64,000 nucleotides of DNA from Saprospiraceae bacterium (lineage in GTDB: Bacteria; Bacteroidota; Bacteroidia; Chitinophagales; Saprospiraceae). The first letter of the stretch is position 1. Every line of letters begins with the position of its first letter. A program made the translations under genes and the position numbers. The notes under the pieces are model-generated. The model had not been told where the DNA came from and did not search any database. It saw only the letters and a program-made list of their open reading frames with translations. The stretch covers positions 99,285-163,284 of the forward strand of contig JAIYAP010000054.1 of assembly GCA_027488935.1 (NCBI GenBank). Direction: 5' to 3'. Positions 54,494 to 63,800 of this stretch are shown piece by piece.

Positions 54494-56596
54494 TTACTCC
54501 TTCAAAATCCGAACCGATACCAGCTTACCCGATTCCGAAATACCCTTGATCACATAAAGTCCTGCAGGAATCGCGCTCAAATCGAGGTCCATCGTGCTTT
54601 CGGTTGTTGGATAAAGTTGGGATATTAGTTTGCCCTCGATGGAAACCACTTGAATTTCCTTTAAACGCCCTATGGTTTCCCAATCCAAATGGAGGTACCC
54701 GGTGGTAGGATTTGGATAGGCCGCCATGCCCCCATCTGTACTTGTAAATGCGTCTGAATCGGCAGAACGATCTTCGCCTGCTCCATCCAGACAGGGTGCC
54801 GTTTTGAATATAACGCCTGTTTGTTGTGTATAAACACCACACATACCGGCACTTATATAAACCTCATAAAAAGTGTTGCAGGTTAAGCCGGTTAAGTTGA
54901 CAGGTAAAGTAGGGGAAAAAATTACCGCGGACATTGCACCTGGAGTTAAAGGACGATACACAACCTTGTAATCGGTATAGCAAGCTGCTGTCGTCATGTT
55001 TACCTGTGCGCTGGTACTGGTGATTAAAGAAGCCGCAATGCCTTCTGGTATAGTGCTCGAATTGAGTACTTTTACAAGCAACTGAAGATTGCTGGTACAC
55101 CCCGTTGCATCTGTTGTAACACAGGAATAAATCGTTGTTGCAAGTGGGTTTACACTGATGCAGTTTTGAATTGCACCATTAGACCATTGAAAAGCATAAG
55201 GGGCAGTACCGCTTGAGGGGTTGATGCAGAGTTCGGATGGTCCGGGATCGCAAGGGCAAATAACTGCTTGGCTAATCGTTGGATTGACGTTAAAATTATG
55301 ATGATAGGTAGTCGTCGAACTGAAATCAATCATGCCGATTCCGAGGCTGCTCCAGCTGTTACCGTTGGCCCGACTAAGATTCGTGTCTGTGTAAGATGCT
55401 GTTACCGTGCTGTTTGTCATAGAGAACGCGGCACTCGCCGAACAAGGCGATTGTCCATTCGGGGTTACCCAAATATCATGGTAATCAAAACTGCCTGCAT
55501 GGGCTGCAATAAAATAATTGCCTGCTGCATCCCGGTCGATCGACTCCGTAACAATGCTACTTGATTTTGCTAAAGGGTAGGTCCGCGCGGAAGTTGCTAC
55601 CGGGACGCCAGCGCTCGATAATTCCATAAAAAATACCCGATCGGTCATGCGACGACCTGTTATCGCCCATTTACCGTTCGCTGCGCAAATAGAGCGGCCT
55701 TCTTCGGTGCTTGAAGTTGTTTCACTGATCAATTTTCCATCTAACAATGCTCCATTGGAAGGGTTGATGCGCATAAAATAAATATCGCGGTTCGTACCTC
55801 CCAAAGAAGACCCAATCACGGCCACATGCCTGATGCCACTGACCAGTTGGGTCGCGATATCCAAACCTGTGTTTTGGGCGGTTGTGTTTACACCATAATT
55901 CGCAAACCAAACAGCGGTGCCCGTTAAGGCATTAATGGCAAATGTCATGGCCTTGCCCGCCTCTCCAACGCGTTGGCTGGACCCGGTCACAATCACATTA
56001 TTGTCAACCAAGGTAGCAGATTCGGCATTTAACGTAAACGTAGGATGTTGATACGTGAAAGGACCCCAAAAAACCGAGCCATCGGCAGAAAAACAAGTCA
56101 ACATAGGCACCCCATCGCTTTTCATACCAACCGCAATCACCCTGTTGCCGAAAGGCACCACCGCCCTGGCCCCACGCTCCAAGGTGGTATTTGCCTCTTT
56201 ACTCCATAGTGTGGTGCCATTGCTGGCAATGCGCTGGACAAACATTTTTTTAGTTGCCGTCGTATTTGCATTACCGGTGATCCAAAAACCAGCTGATAAT
56301 CCGGGTGCAGCAATTGCAGGCTGAATATCCGAAGGCCGGAAGGTTCTTCCTGTAACAGCATATTCATTTTTGTTACTTACTATTTTATCAGCGGAAAATC
56401 GAACGTATTGCATCTTTCCACTTGTAGCATTGTAACCAACAGTTACATAGCCGCCTGCAGGGTCCACTTTGCAAGCCCTTTGAATTTCACTGGCAGGGGT
56501 GGCCAGGGTGACTTGCTGCGCAGACGAAATAGCGGAGCAAAACAGAAAAAAACAAACATAGGCTGTGAGACGATTCATCTTTTTAGATTTTGACAT
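54494..56596 (-). CDS. Large secreted protein with beta-propeller-like region, fibronectin-like part and T9SS sorting domain
   Basis: The 700-residue protein (ATG 56578 is the better start; gives signal LTAYVCFFLFCSAISSAQ) has an N-terminal half of repeated beta units (NRVIAVGMKSDGVPMLTCFS, AVWFANYG type, GKWAITGRRM), then a region with Cys pairs, and an FN3-like domain (about 520-600). It ends in a type A T9SS sorting domain (AAYPNPTTGYLHLDWETIG and the rest). It is therefore exported through the outer membrane and probably surface-attached. Ligand or function is not known. A terminator follows. Confidence 0.8.
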   Translation of the reverse strand: MSKSKKMNRLTAYVCFFLFCSAISSAQQVTLATPASEIQRACKVDPAGGYVTVGYNATSGKMQYVRFSADKIVSNKNEYAVTGRTFRPSDIQPAIAAPGLSAGFWITGNANTTATKKMFVQRIASNGTTLWSKEANTTLERGARAVVPFGNRVIAVGMKSDGVPMLTCFSADGSVFWGPFTYQHPTFTLNAESATLVDNNVIVTGSSQRVGEAGKAMTFAINALTGTAVWFANYGVNTTAQNTGLDIATQLVSGIRHVAVIGSSLGGTNRDIYFMRINPSNGALLDGKLISETTSSTEEGRSICAANGKWAITGRRMTDRVFFMELSSAGVPVATSARTYPLAKSSSIVTESIDRDAAGNYFIAAHAGSFDYHDIWVTPNGQSPCSASAAFSMTNSTVTASYTDTNLSRANGNSWSSLGIGMIDFSSTTTYHHNFNVNPTISQAVICPCDPGPSELCINPSSGTAPYAFQWSNGAIQNCISVNPLATTIYSCVTTDATGCTSNLQLLVKVLNSSTIPEGIAASLITSTSAQVNMTTAACYTDYKVVYRPLTPGAMSAVIFSPTLPVNLTGLTCNTFYEVYISAGMCGVYTQQTGVIFKTAPCLDGAGEDRSADSDAFTSTDGGMAAYPNPTTGYLHLDWETIGRLKEIQVVSIEGKLISQLYPTTESTMDLDLSAIPAGLYVIKGISESGKLVSVRILKE

Positions 56597-56816
56597 TGTG
56601 TTTGGGATAGTTTGTCGGAACCATTTCGATCCGATCTCAAGTATTCGTGTAGTCCACCTGAAAAAACATAAGTGAGAAAGGTGGATTTTTGAAAAATTAA
56701 TTTAGTAATCAGATTTGCTATTTTTATTTCTTCCGTTCTTTGCCCCCGAAATCCTGTCATTCTATTTACATGCTTCGCGGTATGGGCAGGATCTTTATGT
56801 TTATAAAACCAAAGGA

Positions 56817-57902
56817 ATGAACAACCGAATACAAGCCCTTGCCGCAGATGCCCTCGGCCTGCTCCAAAAGTTGATCGCAACGCAATCTTTTAGCAAGGAG
56901 GAATTGCCCACTGCCCTGATTATTGAAGCGTTTATGCAAGAACGTGGCGTCGAAACTAACCGCCTGTTGCACAACATTTGGGCTAAAAACCGGCATTATG
57001 ACGAAAGCAAGCCGACCATTTTGCTCAATTCGCACCACGATACCGTACGGCCGAACAAGGGTTATACCCGGGATCCGTTGTTGCCTGAAATCATTGACGG
57101 GAAGTTATTTGGCCTGGGCAGCAACGATGCGGGTGGTGCTTTGACGGGCTTATTGGCGACTTTTTTGTATTTTTATGACGAGATTGATTTGCCATTTAAC
57201 CTGATTTATTGTGCCAGTGCGGAAGAGGAAATCCCGGGTGAAGAAGGCGTGGAAATGGTGATCCCTATTTTGGGTCGGGTGGATTTTGGCATCGTGGGCG
57301 AGCCGACGCAAATGCAAATGGCGATTGCTGAAAAAGGCCTGATTGTGATTGATGCAGTGGCGCGGGGTAAGGCAGGTCATGCCGCCCGCGAAGAAGGCGA
57401 AAGCGCTTTGTACAAGGCGATGGATGATATTAACTGGATTCGCAACAAGCAATTTCCGTTGGTTTCTGAATTCCTGGGGCCGGTAAAAATGTCGGTTACG
57501 GCGATAAATTCGGGTTCTGAACACAATGTGGTGCCCGATCGTTGCGAATTTTTGATTGATGTTCGGGTGAATGAGATGTACACCTTGGAGGAGATTCTGG
57601 AAGAGATGAAGCGAAACCTGCAAAGTGAATTGATACCACAAGGCATGGTGATGCGCTCTTCGATTATTCCGGTGGAGCATCCGTTGGTGCAGGCGGGTTT
57701 GGCGCTTGGACGCACTTATTATGGCTCCCCTACTACTTCCGATAAAGCACAAATGAAATTTCCGGCGCTGAAAATGGGTCCTGGGGATAGTGCCCGCAGC
57801 CATTCGGCCAATGAGTTTATTTATGTAGCGGAAATAGAAGAAGGGGTGGCGATATATGTGACTTTGTTGGAAAAATTGAAGGAAACGATTGTTGGGTTGT
57901 AA
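56817..57902 (+). CDS. M20 family deacetylase/peptidase (ArgE-like)
   Basis: The 361-residue enzyme (start 56817) has the M20 zinc site: LNSHHDTVRP, GSNDAGGALTGLL, ASAEEEIPGEEGVEM with the catalytic Glu, and the dimerisation domain from about residue 170 (GKAGHAAREEGESALYKAM). Its best match by pattern is N-acetyl-ornithine/citrulline or succinyl-ornithine deacetylase used in arginine synthesis, or a related acyl-amino-acid deacetylase. An upstream extension to 56715 was rejected for lack of family similarity. Double-hairpin repeats follow. Confidence 0.88.
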   Translation: MNNRIQALAADALGLLQKLIATQSFSKEELPTALIIEAFMQERGVETNRLLHNIWAKNRHYDESKPTILLNSHHDTVRPNKGYTRDPLLPEIIDGKLFGLGSNDAGGALTGLLATFLYFYDEIDLPFNLIYCASAEEEIPGEEGVEMVIPILGRVDFGIVGEPTQMQMAIAEKGLIVIDAVARGKAGHAAREEGESALYKAMDDINWIRNKQFPLVSEFLGPVKMSVTAINSGSEHNVVPDRCEFLIDVRVNEMYTLEEILEEMKRNLQSELIPQGMVMRSSIIPVEHPLVQAGLALGRTYYGSPTTSDKAQMKFPALKMGPGDSARSHSANEFIYVAEIEEGVAIYVTLLEKLKETIVGL

Positions 57903-57904
57903 AC

Positions 57905-57931
57905 GTGCACTGGGTGGAACCCAGCGCGAGC
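57905..57931 (+). repeat. Double-hairpin repeat family, single hairpin unit F1
   Basis: GTGCA followed by CTGGGT-GGA-ACCCAG and CGCGAGC. Only the second hairpin of the unit is present. It lies 2 nt after the M20 gene. Confidence 0.85.
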
Positions 57932-57939
57932 AAAGTGGA

Positions 57940-58014
57940 TCGGGTGGAACCCGATGGATCGATGCACTGGGTAGAACCCAGCGCAAGCGAACCCAGCGCA
58001 AGCAACGCAAGCGG
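57940..58014 (+). repeat. Double-hairpin repeat, copy F2 with extra tail
   Basis: TCGGGT-GGA-ACCCGA and CTGGGT-AGA-ACCCAG, then CGCAAGC. The first stem has changed on both sides compared with other copies (C-G becomes T-A), so pairing is kept. A further decayed ACCCAGCGCAAGC follows. Confidence 0.88.
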
Positions 58015-58029
58015 TTGAAAAATTGGGGC

Positions 58030-58037
58030 TATCTTTG
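58030..58037 (+). promoter_or_regulatory. -7 box TATCTTTG for rlmF
   Basis: TATCTTTG lies 23 nt before the ATG at 58061 and supports that start over an upstream ATG at 58037. Confidence 0.5.
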
Positions 58038-58060
58038 TGTTTTTTCTTAAAATTAGAGCA

Positions 58061-59035
58061 ATGTCGAAAGGGAGAACAGTACACCCGCAGTTGAAACCGA
58101 AGTTACATCCACGCAATTTGCATCGGGATCGGTATGATTTTACGGCATTGATAGGGGTTTGTCCTGATTTGGCACCCTTTGTTACCCAGAATATATATAG
58201 CGACGCTACGGTTGATTTTGCCAATCCCGCGGCAGTGAAAATGCTGAACCGGGCTTTGCTGAAACTCCACTATGATATTGATTACTGGGATATCCCGGAA
58301 GGTTACTTATGTCCGCCGATACCGGGCCGGGTGGATTATTTGCACCATGTGGCCGACTTATTGGGCGGTAGTAATTTTGGTAAAATTCCGGTTGGACCCA
58401 AAATAACGTGTTTAGACATTGGCATTGGGGCCAATTGCGTGTACCCGATGGTGGGCAACAAGGCGTATGGCTGGTCGTTTGTGGGTTCCGATATTGACCC
58501 TGTTGCATTGGAGTCGGCCCAAAAAATTGTGGACAACAATCCAGTCTTGGCAGGAAAAGTGGCCTGTCGATTACAAAGCAACCCCAAGGATATTTTTTAC
58601 GGGATTATACAGGAAGGAGAATATTTTGATTTTAGCATTTGTAATCCGCCCTTTCATGCGAGCATGGAGGAGGCTGAATTTGGCACTTTCCGCAAATTGG
58701 CCAATTTAAGGGGAAAAAAGATGGTCAAAATCAAGGTTCCAGTGCAGAATTTTGGCGGGCAGCCGAGCGAGTTAACTTGTGAAGGCGGCGAACGTGGGTT
58801 TATTCAGGATATGGTGAAACAGAGTCGGCAGTTTATGAATTCCTGTTTTTGGTTTACGACCTTGGTTTCCAAACAATCGAACCTGAAGGCGGTGCAAGAA
58901 GCGCTGGTTACGGCTGCTGCTGCAGAGGTAAAAACGATTCCGATGGGCACGGGCAACAAAACTACGCGGATTGTTGCCTGGACTTTTTTGAGCAAGGCAC
59001 AGCAGAAGGCCTGGCGGGAATTGCGGTTTGCCTAA
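58061..59035 (+). CDS. rlmF: 23S rRNA (adenine(1618)-N(6))-methyltransferase
   Basis: From ATG 58061 the product is 324 residues. RlmF landmarks are KLHPRNLHRDRYDFTALI, AVKMLNRALLKLHYDIDYWD, the SAM-binding LDIGIGANCVYPM, GSDIDPVALESA and the catalytic CNPPFH (NPPF motif). It methylates A1618 in 23S rRNA using SAM. It stands alone, with its own promoter, between the M20 gene's repeats and copy 3 of the 97-bp repeat. Confidence 0.95.
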   Translation: MSKGRTVHPQLKPKLHPRNLHRDRYDFTALIGVCPDLAPFVTQNIYSDATVDFANPAAVKMLNRALLKLHYDIDYWDIPEGYLCPPIPGRVDYLHHVADLLGGSNFGKIPVGPKITCLDIGIGANCVYPMVGNKAYGWSFVGSDIDPVALESAQKIVDNNPVLAGKVACRLQSNPKDIFYGIIQEGEYFDFSICNPPFHASMEEAEFGTFRKLANLRGKKMVKIKVPVQNFGGQPSELTCEGGERGFIQDMVKQSRQFMNSCFWFTTLVSKQSNLKAVQEALVTAAAAEVKTIPMGTGNKTTRIVAWTFLSKAQQKAWRELRFA

Positions 59036-59040
59036 TTATA

Positions 59041-59136
59041 CCCAGATTTAAATGGATTTGAAGGATGGATGGATAAAAATTGATTTTCAATGGATTAGAA
59101 GACGACTGTTTTCATAACCACTTTGCGTTGACTATA
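59041..59136 (+). repeat. 97-bp intergenic repeat, copy 3
   Basis: CCCAGATTTAAATGGATTTG through GATGGATGGATAAAAATTGA and CACTTTGCGTTGACTAT. It begins 5 nt after rlmF in the sense direction and lies between two convergent genes. Within the unit the word AATGGATT(T/A)GAAG occurs twice. Confidence 0.88.
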
Positions 59137-59163
59137 AAAAGAATTCGTTTTATTTGTTTTAGA

Positions 59164-60696
59164 TCACTCCTTGATAAATTTAAAATGTTGGGTTTGGTTG
59201 TTTTTATACACCACCATCAGGCTATAAATGCCCGGAACGAGGTGCTGAATGTCTATTTCCGCGGTATTGGAGTTGGTTTTGTACGTGCCGGGGACAACTT
59301 TTCCTTCCTGATTCACAAGTTGAATCCATTGAATTTGTGCGGAAATCGGGTATAATTCGATATGGTTTTGGGCAGGATTTGGACGGATGGTGCAGGTTAT
59401 ATATGGATGCTCAGGTCCTTGTGTTGCAACGGTATTGAGCAAATTGATGTCTACGATTGAATCGGTACAGCCCAGGTTGTTGGTTACGTACAATGTGTAC
59501 AAGCCGCTGGTAAGTCCGGTCAAATCGGCTGCATTGCTAAAAAACGCATTGTTTTTTTCCCAGTAATAGGTATTTGCAGAACTGTCGGCGGTCACGTAAA
59601 TGGCGCCCTGGCCGAGGGTATCGACGTCGTTTATAATAGAATCGAGGGTAATTACGGGCGGGTTTAGCACTTCGACAGTAAAGGAACAACTTGAAACATT
59701 TCCTGCAAAATCGGTGCTTTGGAATAGCACGACACTTATACCTGGCGGGAAAATAGTGTTAGAACTTTGTCCTGATATTACGGCCGGGGTTTCAGGATTT
59801 TCGTCGCAGTTATCCACAACAACCGGATTTGCAAAAACAACCGTATCCCCCGCGCAAACGATTACGCCATTGGGACAGGTCATCGCAGGCGGAATACTGT
59901 CAATGCCATCGGGTACCTGGATATTCAAAATGGTTGAACACGGACTTGCATCTGCAATGGTCACGGTATAATTGCCAGCCAAAAGTTGCACGGCCTGTTG
60001 GCTGCTTTGTCCATTTGACCAGATATAGTTGTAAGGTGCTTTGCCATTCAGGGCCACAACCAGGGCGCTGCCATTGGTTTCGCCTGGACAAAGGGGGGCT
60101 TGAATTGTGTCTGGAATGCCACTGAGTGGCGGGTTTGAAAGTTGTACCGATTGATTCAAATAGTAGGACCAATCGGCACCGGAGCCACTTCCGTTGCAAA
60201 AATTACCTACAAAATAGAATGTAATGGTATTACAGGCTGCTGAAGCGGGTGCTTTCCACTTGAATTGCCATTGAATCGGATTGTTTCCTGAAAAAACTTT
60301 GGGTTCGCGGTGTTCCATATAATAACGGCCCGCTAAAAAATCGATGCCGGTAAAAATATCTAAACTGGTAAGGGTTCCCGCGTTTACATTTTTTTGGTCA
60401 ACTGCAACCAACTGAAAACCTGCTTGTTTGGGATTGCCGCCGGTGGGGGTCATGACTACATTTAAGATATAGTTTGAATCAGGCTGAACCACTGCGGGTA
60501 AACCCGTGAGTGCTACCGTACCGCTGTAGCCATTAGGGTTGATGCCTAGATGACAATTGTTACAACGGTCATTAAAGGGTGCGCCTGTATTTCCATTGGG
60601 AGGATTATCCCCAAAAAAAGAAAGGCTTGTGAACAGTACTACGAAAGCACATGCGACAAGCAACAATTTGCCCTGCGGGAAAAGTGTTAATTTCAT
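59164..60696 (-). CDS. Secreted protein with CxxCH motif, HYR domain and T9SS sorting domain
   Basis: From ATG 60696 the 510-residue protein has a signal peptide (LLLVACAFVVLFTSLSF), an N-terminal domain of choice-anchor V type with CNNCH (a possible c-type heme site, CxxCH), a beta region to about residue 230, a HYR-like domain with Cys pairs (AMTCPNGVIVCAGDTVVFAN, CSFTVEV) and a C-terminal type A T9SS sorting domain (TCTIRPNPAQNHIELYPISA). Whether heme is bound is unproven. Longer frames up to 60795 lack a signal. It is probably an outer-surface protein. Confidence 0.78.
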   Translation of the reverse strand: MKLTLFPQGKLLLVACAFVVLFTSLSFFGDNPPNGNTGAPFNDRCNNCHLGINPNGYSGTVALTGLPAVVQPDSNYILNVVMTPTGGNPKQAGFQLVAVDQKNVNAGTLTSLDIFTGIDFLAGRYYMEHREPKVFSGNNPIQWQFKWKAPASAACNTITFYFVGNFCNGSGSGADWSYYLNQSVQLSNPPLSGIPDTIQAPLCPGETNGSALVVALNGKAPYNYIWSNGQSSQQAVQLLAGNYTVTIADASPCSTILNIQVPDGIDSIPPAMTCPNGVIVCAGDTVVFANPVVVDNCDENPETPAVISGQSSNTIFPPGISVVLFQSTDFAGNVSSCSFTVEVLNPPVITLDSIINDVDTLGQGAIYVTADSSANTYYWEKNNAFFSNAADLTGLTSGLYTLYVTNNLGCTDSIVDINLLNTVATQGPEHPYITCTIRPNPAQNHIELYPISAQIQWIQLVNQEGKVVPGTYKTNSNTAEIDIQHLVPGIYSLMVVYKNNQTQHFKFIKE

Positions 60697-60745
60697 TTTA
60701 TTAAAATTTATATTTCTTTTTCTGGGGCAAAAACACGGTAAAACT

Positions 60746-60785
60746 AAAAAATTCGGCTGCCTCGAAGCATCGAGGCAGCCGAAAA
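60746..60785 (-). terminator. Terminator after the PhoX-like gene
   Basis: On the minus strand TTCGGCTGCCTCG pairs perfectly with CGAGGCAGCCGAA over a 6-nt loop, followed by TTTTTTAG. It ends the long gene at 60804. Confidence 0.85.
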
Positions 60786-60803
60786 GTATGCGCAAAAAAC
60801 GAA

Positions 60804-63800
60804 TTACTGGATTACCAAGCGGCGCACCATGATTCCTTTTTCAGATTGTAATTTCACCAAATACATGCCTTTAGGGGCTGTTGCGAGGTTCAATTGAACC
60901 ATTGCATTTCCACCACCCACAACGATTGGCTGGGTCAGGATTTGACGGCCATCGATGTTCAACACGTTTACCCGGTAGTTGCCAGATTCGAACTGTGTCA
61001 TTTCAAGGTTCACCAAACCCTGGGTTGGGTTCGGATACATTTTCAGTTCGCCCAACAATTGTTGCTCCTGGGTAGCAGGACAAACCACCACCGTTACTTT
61101 AATATCGTCCTGGTCTTCGCAGCCGTTGCTGTCTACCACCGTAACAATATACGTTCCCGCCGCACTAATCTGTGTGGTTTGGGTTGGTGCGCCTGTGCTC
61201 CAGAAGTAAGAACTAAAGTTTCCACCTGCATTCAAGGTAAATGGAATCTGCGATGAACAGATGGTTGTATCCGAGCCCAGGTTGACAACAGGCAATGGAT
61301 TTACCGCCACTACTACATTATCAGAAGCCGTGCAACCGTCCGTATTGGTCACCGTAACGGTGTACGTTGTGGTTGTTGCAGGTGTTACATTGATCGCCTG
61401 TGTCGTAACATTGGTAGACCAGATGAAGAATGCACCTGGGTTACCTGCGTTGAGGTTTGCCGTTTTACCAAAACAAATTGCGCGGTCAGCACCAAGGCTT
61501 ACAACCGGTACAACGCCTTGATTGATGGTAATGTCGTCCGATGCAGAACAACCATTTGTATTGGTAACGGTCACCGAGTAAGTACCGGCAGCAGTAACCA
61601 TAAGCGTTTGGTTGGTTGTGGTATTGCTCCATGCGTAGGTAGCACCAGCATTGCCCGCTGTAAGGGTAATGGTGTTTCCTGGGCAAAGCGGCTGTCCGTT
61701 TGGTCCCAAATCAACGGTTGGTAATGCACTGATTACCACTGTGATATTGTCTGTTGCAACGCATCCATTCGGGCTTACCGCATTCACGGTGTATTGGCCA
61801 GATTGTGTGAATTGCAATGTTTGAACAACACCACCTGTTGTTTGGAAACCTTGGAATTCCAAAGGCGATTTGATTTCAATCAGCCCACCCTGGCAAACTG
61901 CAAAGGTGTCTTGAAGTTTCAATTCGCATGGACGGTTGCCGGAAACGAACAAAATTTGTCCACCTTCTGTCAGGTTGTTTGCGGTGATTGGACCGCCTGT
62001 CAAGCTGTGTGCCTGTGTTACGGCAACAAACAACATGTCGTTATTGGTTTTTCCAAACAAAGAAGAAACATCCAAAATACCAGAAGATTCCCAGTTGCCC
62101 AAATCTGTTGGCGCTGAATCTGTTTGTCCTGCTGGTACTGCGGTACGGTCGATTTGTGCGATACGGTTCAATTTACCCGTAGTTGGGTTCATTTCCCAAA
62201 CCGATGCTTCTTGGCCGCTGGTCAAGCCGAAGCCTGTTACCGAACGGTCTTCCTGAATGTACACTAAGCCATTGTCTGCCCAATCCACATTATCCGGTGA
62301 ACGCAAACCGTAGTCCGGGCCCTGGAATTGACCATTACCCGCGTCGTCGCCTGCATACACGATCCGAATATTGGCTTTAATATTCGCCAAATCGCTAAAG
62401 TTGAAATCTACGATATACGTTGTGCCCCATTTATCGGATGGGAAGTTTTGCTCGCGACCTGTAGAAACAAACAAGGCCTGACGGGGATTCGTCGGGTTGG
62501 TTGTGATGTCTTCCGGACGTGCAAATGAGAACGCGCCTTTGGCATCTCCCAAGGCATCGGTGGTTGCCTGATTGGCAAAACCCAACGCATCATAGCCCGT
62601 TGTTCCGGCCAAAGCTGGATTGTAAAATGCAATTTCAACAAAGGATCCTGTGCGGCTGCTGCTGGTTCCTTTGAATTGCTCCACACTTAAATCGCCATTG
62701 TCGGCTTTCCAAACGTATATTTTACCACGACCCAAACCATTGCGGTCCAGGAAAGATCCATCATTGGTAGCGTTTTTGTCGCCGATGTACAACAACAAAG
62801 GTGCACCAGCACGGTCATCGCCGATCAAAATTGCTACTTTGCCTGGGTTGCCTGCATCCAACATGGTTACGTTTTCCCATGCTGCGCGGCCCAACCAAGG
62901 CAGGCAGTGCAGCGTGTTGGTGGCTACATCCAATGCAAATTCTTGTCCGTCAGCACCTTCTTCACCCGTGAAGAAAATATCATCTGTCAAATTGTAGGTA
63001 CCGCCTTTGAAGAAGGAAGCAGAACACAAACGGTCCAAACCAGCCGTAGCGCTAGTGCCTTCATTGATCTGTGGTGCAGCCGTTACAACTGCGCCAGCGC
63101 GGTCAATGATTTTATTGTATGCCAAACCAGCCGCTTTCACAGTGTGGTCTGCAATGTCGATATCGAAGAAAGATACACGTGCACCGGTCAATGATGTTCC
63201 GTTGGCCAATTGGTATGCGTAGCCTGCGGTTGGTCCGAGTTCGCTGTTGATGTACAAACGCACGGTTTGATCATCGCGTTTAACGGCACCTACACCGTCC
63301 GGAATACCGGTTGGGAAGTAGCCATTAAAGTTTTCGCCGATGGTGAAACTTGGCGTTGTTTTCCAGGTAGCCAGGCCTTTCAATTGTGCTGGAGCCGTGG
63401 TTACCGATTCTTTCTCGCCTTCGATGAACAACAATTGTCCACCTTCTGCAAGGGTATTTGCGGTGATTGGTCCGCCCGTCAAGCTGTGTGCCTGCGTTAC
63501 GGCAACAAACAACATTTTATCATTTACACCAAACAAAGAAGAAACATCCAAAATACCAGAAGATTCCCAGTTGCCCAAATCCGTTGGCGCTGAATCTGTT
63601 TGTCCTGCTGGTACTGCTGTGCGGTCGATTTGTGCGATACGGGTCAATTTACCTGTCGTTGGGTTCATTTCCCATACAGATGCCTCCTGGCCGCTGGCCA
63701 AGCCGAAGCCGGTTACCGAACGGTCTTCCTGGATGTATACCAAACCATTATCAGCCCAATCCAGGTTATCTGCAGAACGCAAACCGTAGTCCGGGCCCTG

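Noticed and set aside
19285..58014. Repeats as a CRISPR array
   Set aside because: Units are scattered over 39 kb with genes between them, not regularly spaced with unique spacers, and no cas gene was found despite the CHAT protein.
59080..59355. Plus-strand open frame overlapping copy 3 of the 97-bp repeat and the 59164 gene
   Set aside because: It consists of repeat sequence and antisense of the T9SS sorting domain; no family pattern.
61261..62256. Plus-strand open frames opposite the PhoX-like gene
   Set aside because: They repeat at the same 1476-bp offset as the minus-strand gene because they mirror its duplication; they are shadows.
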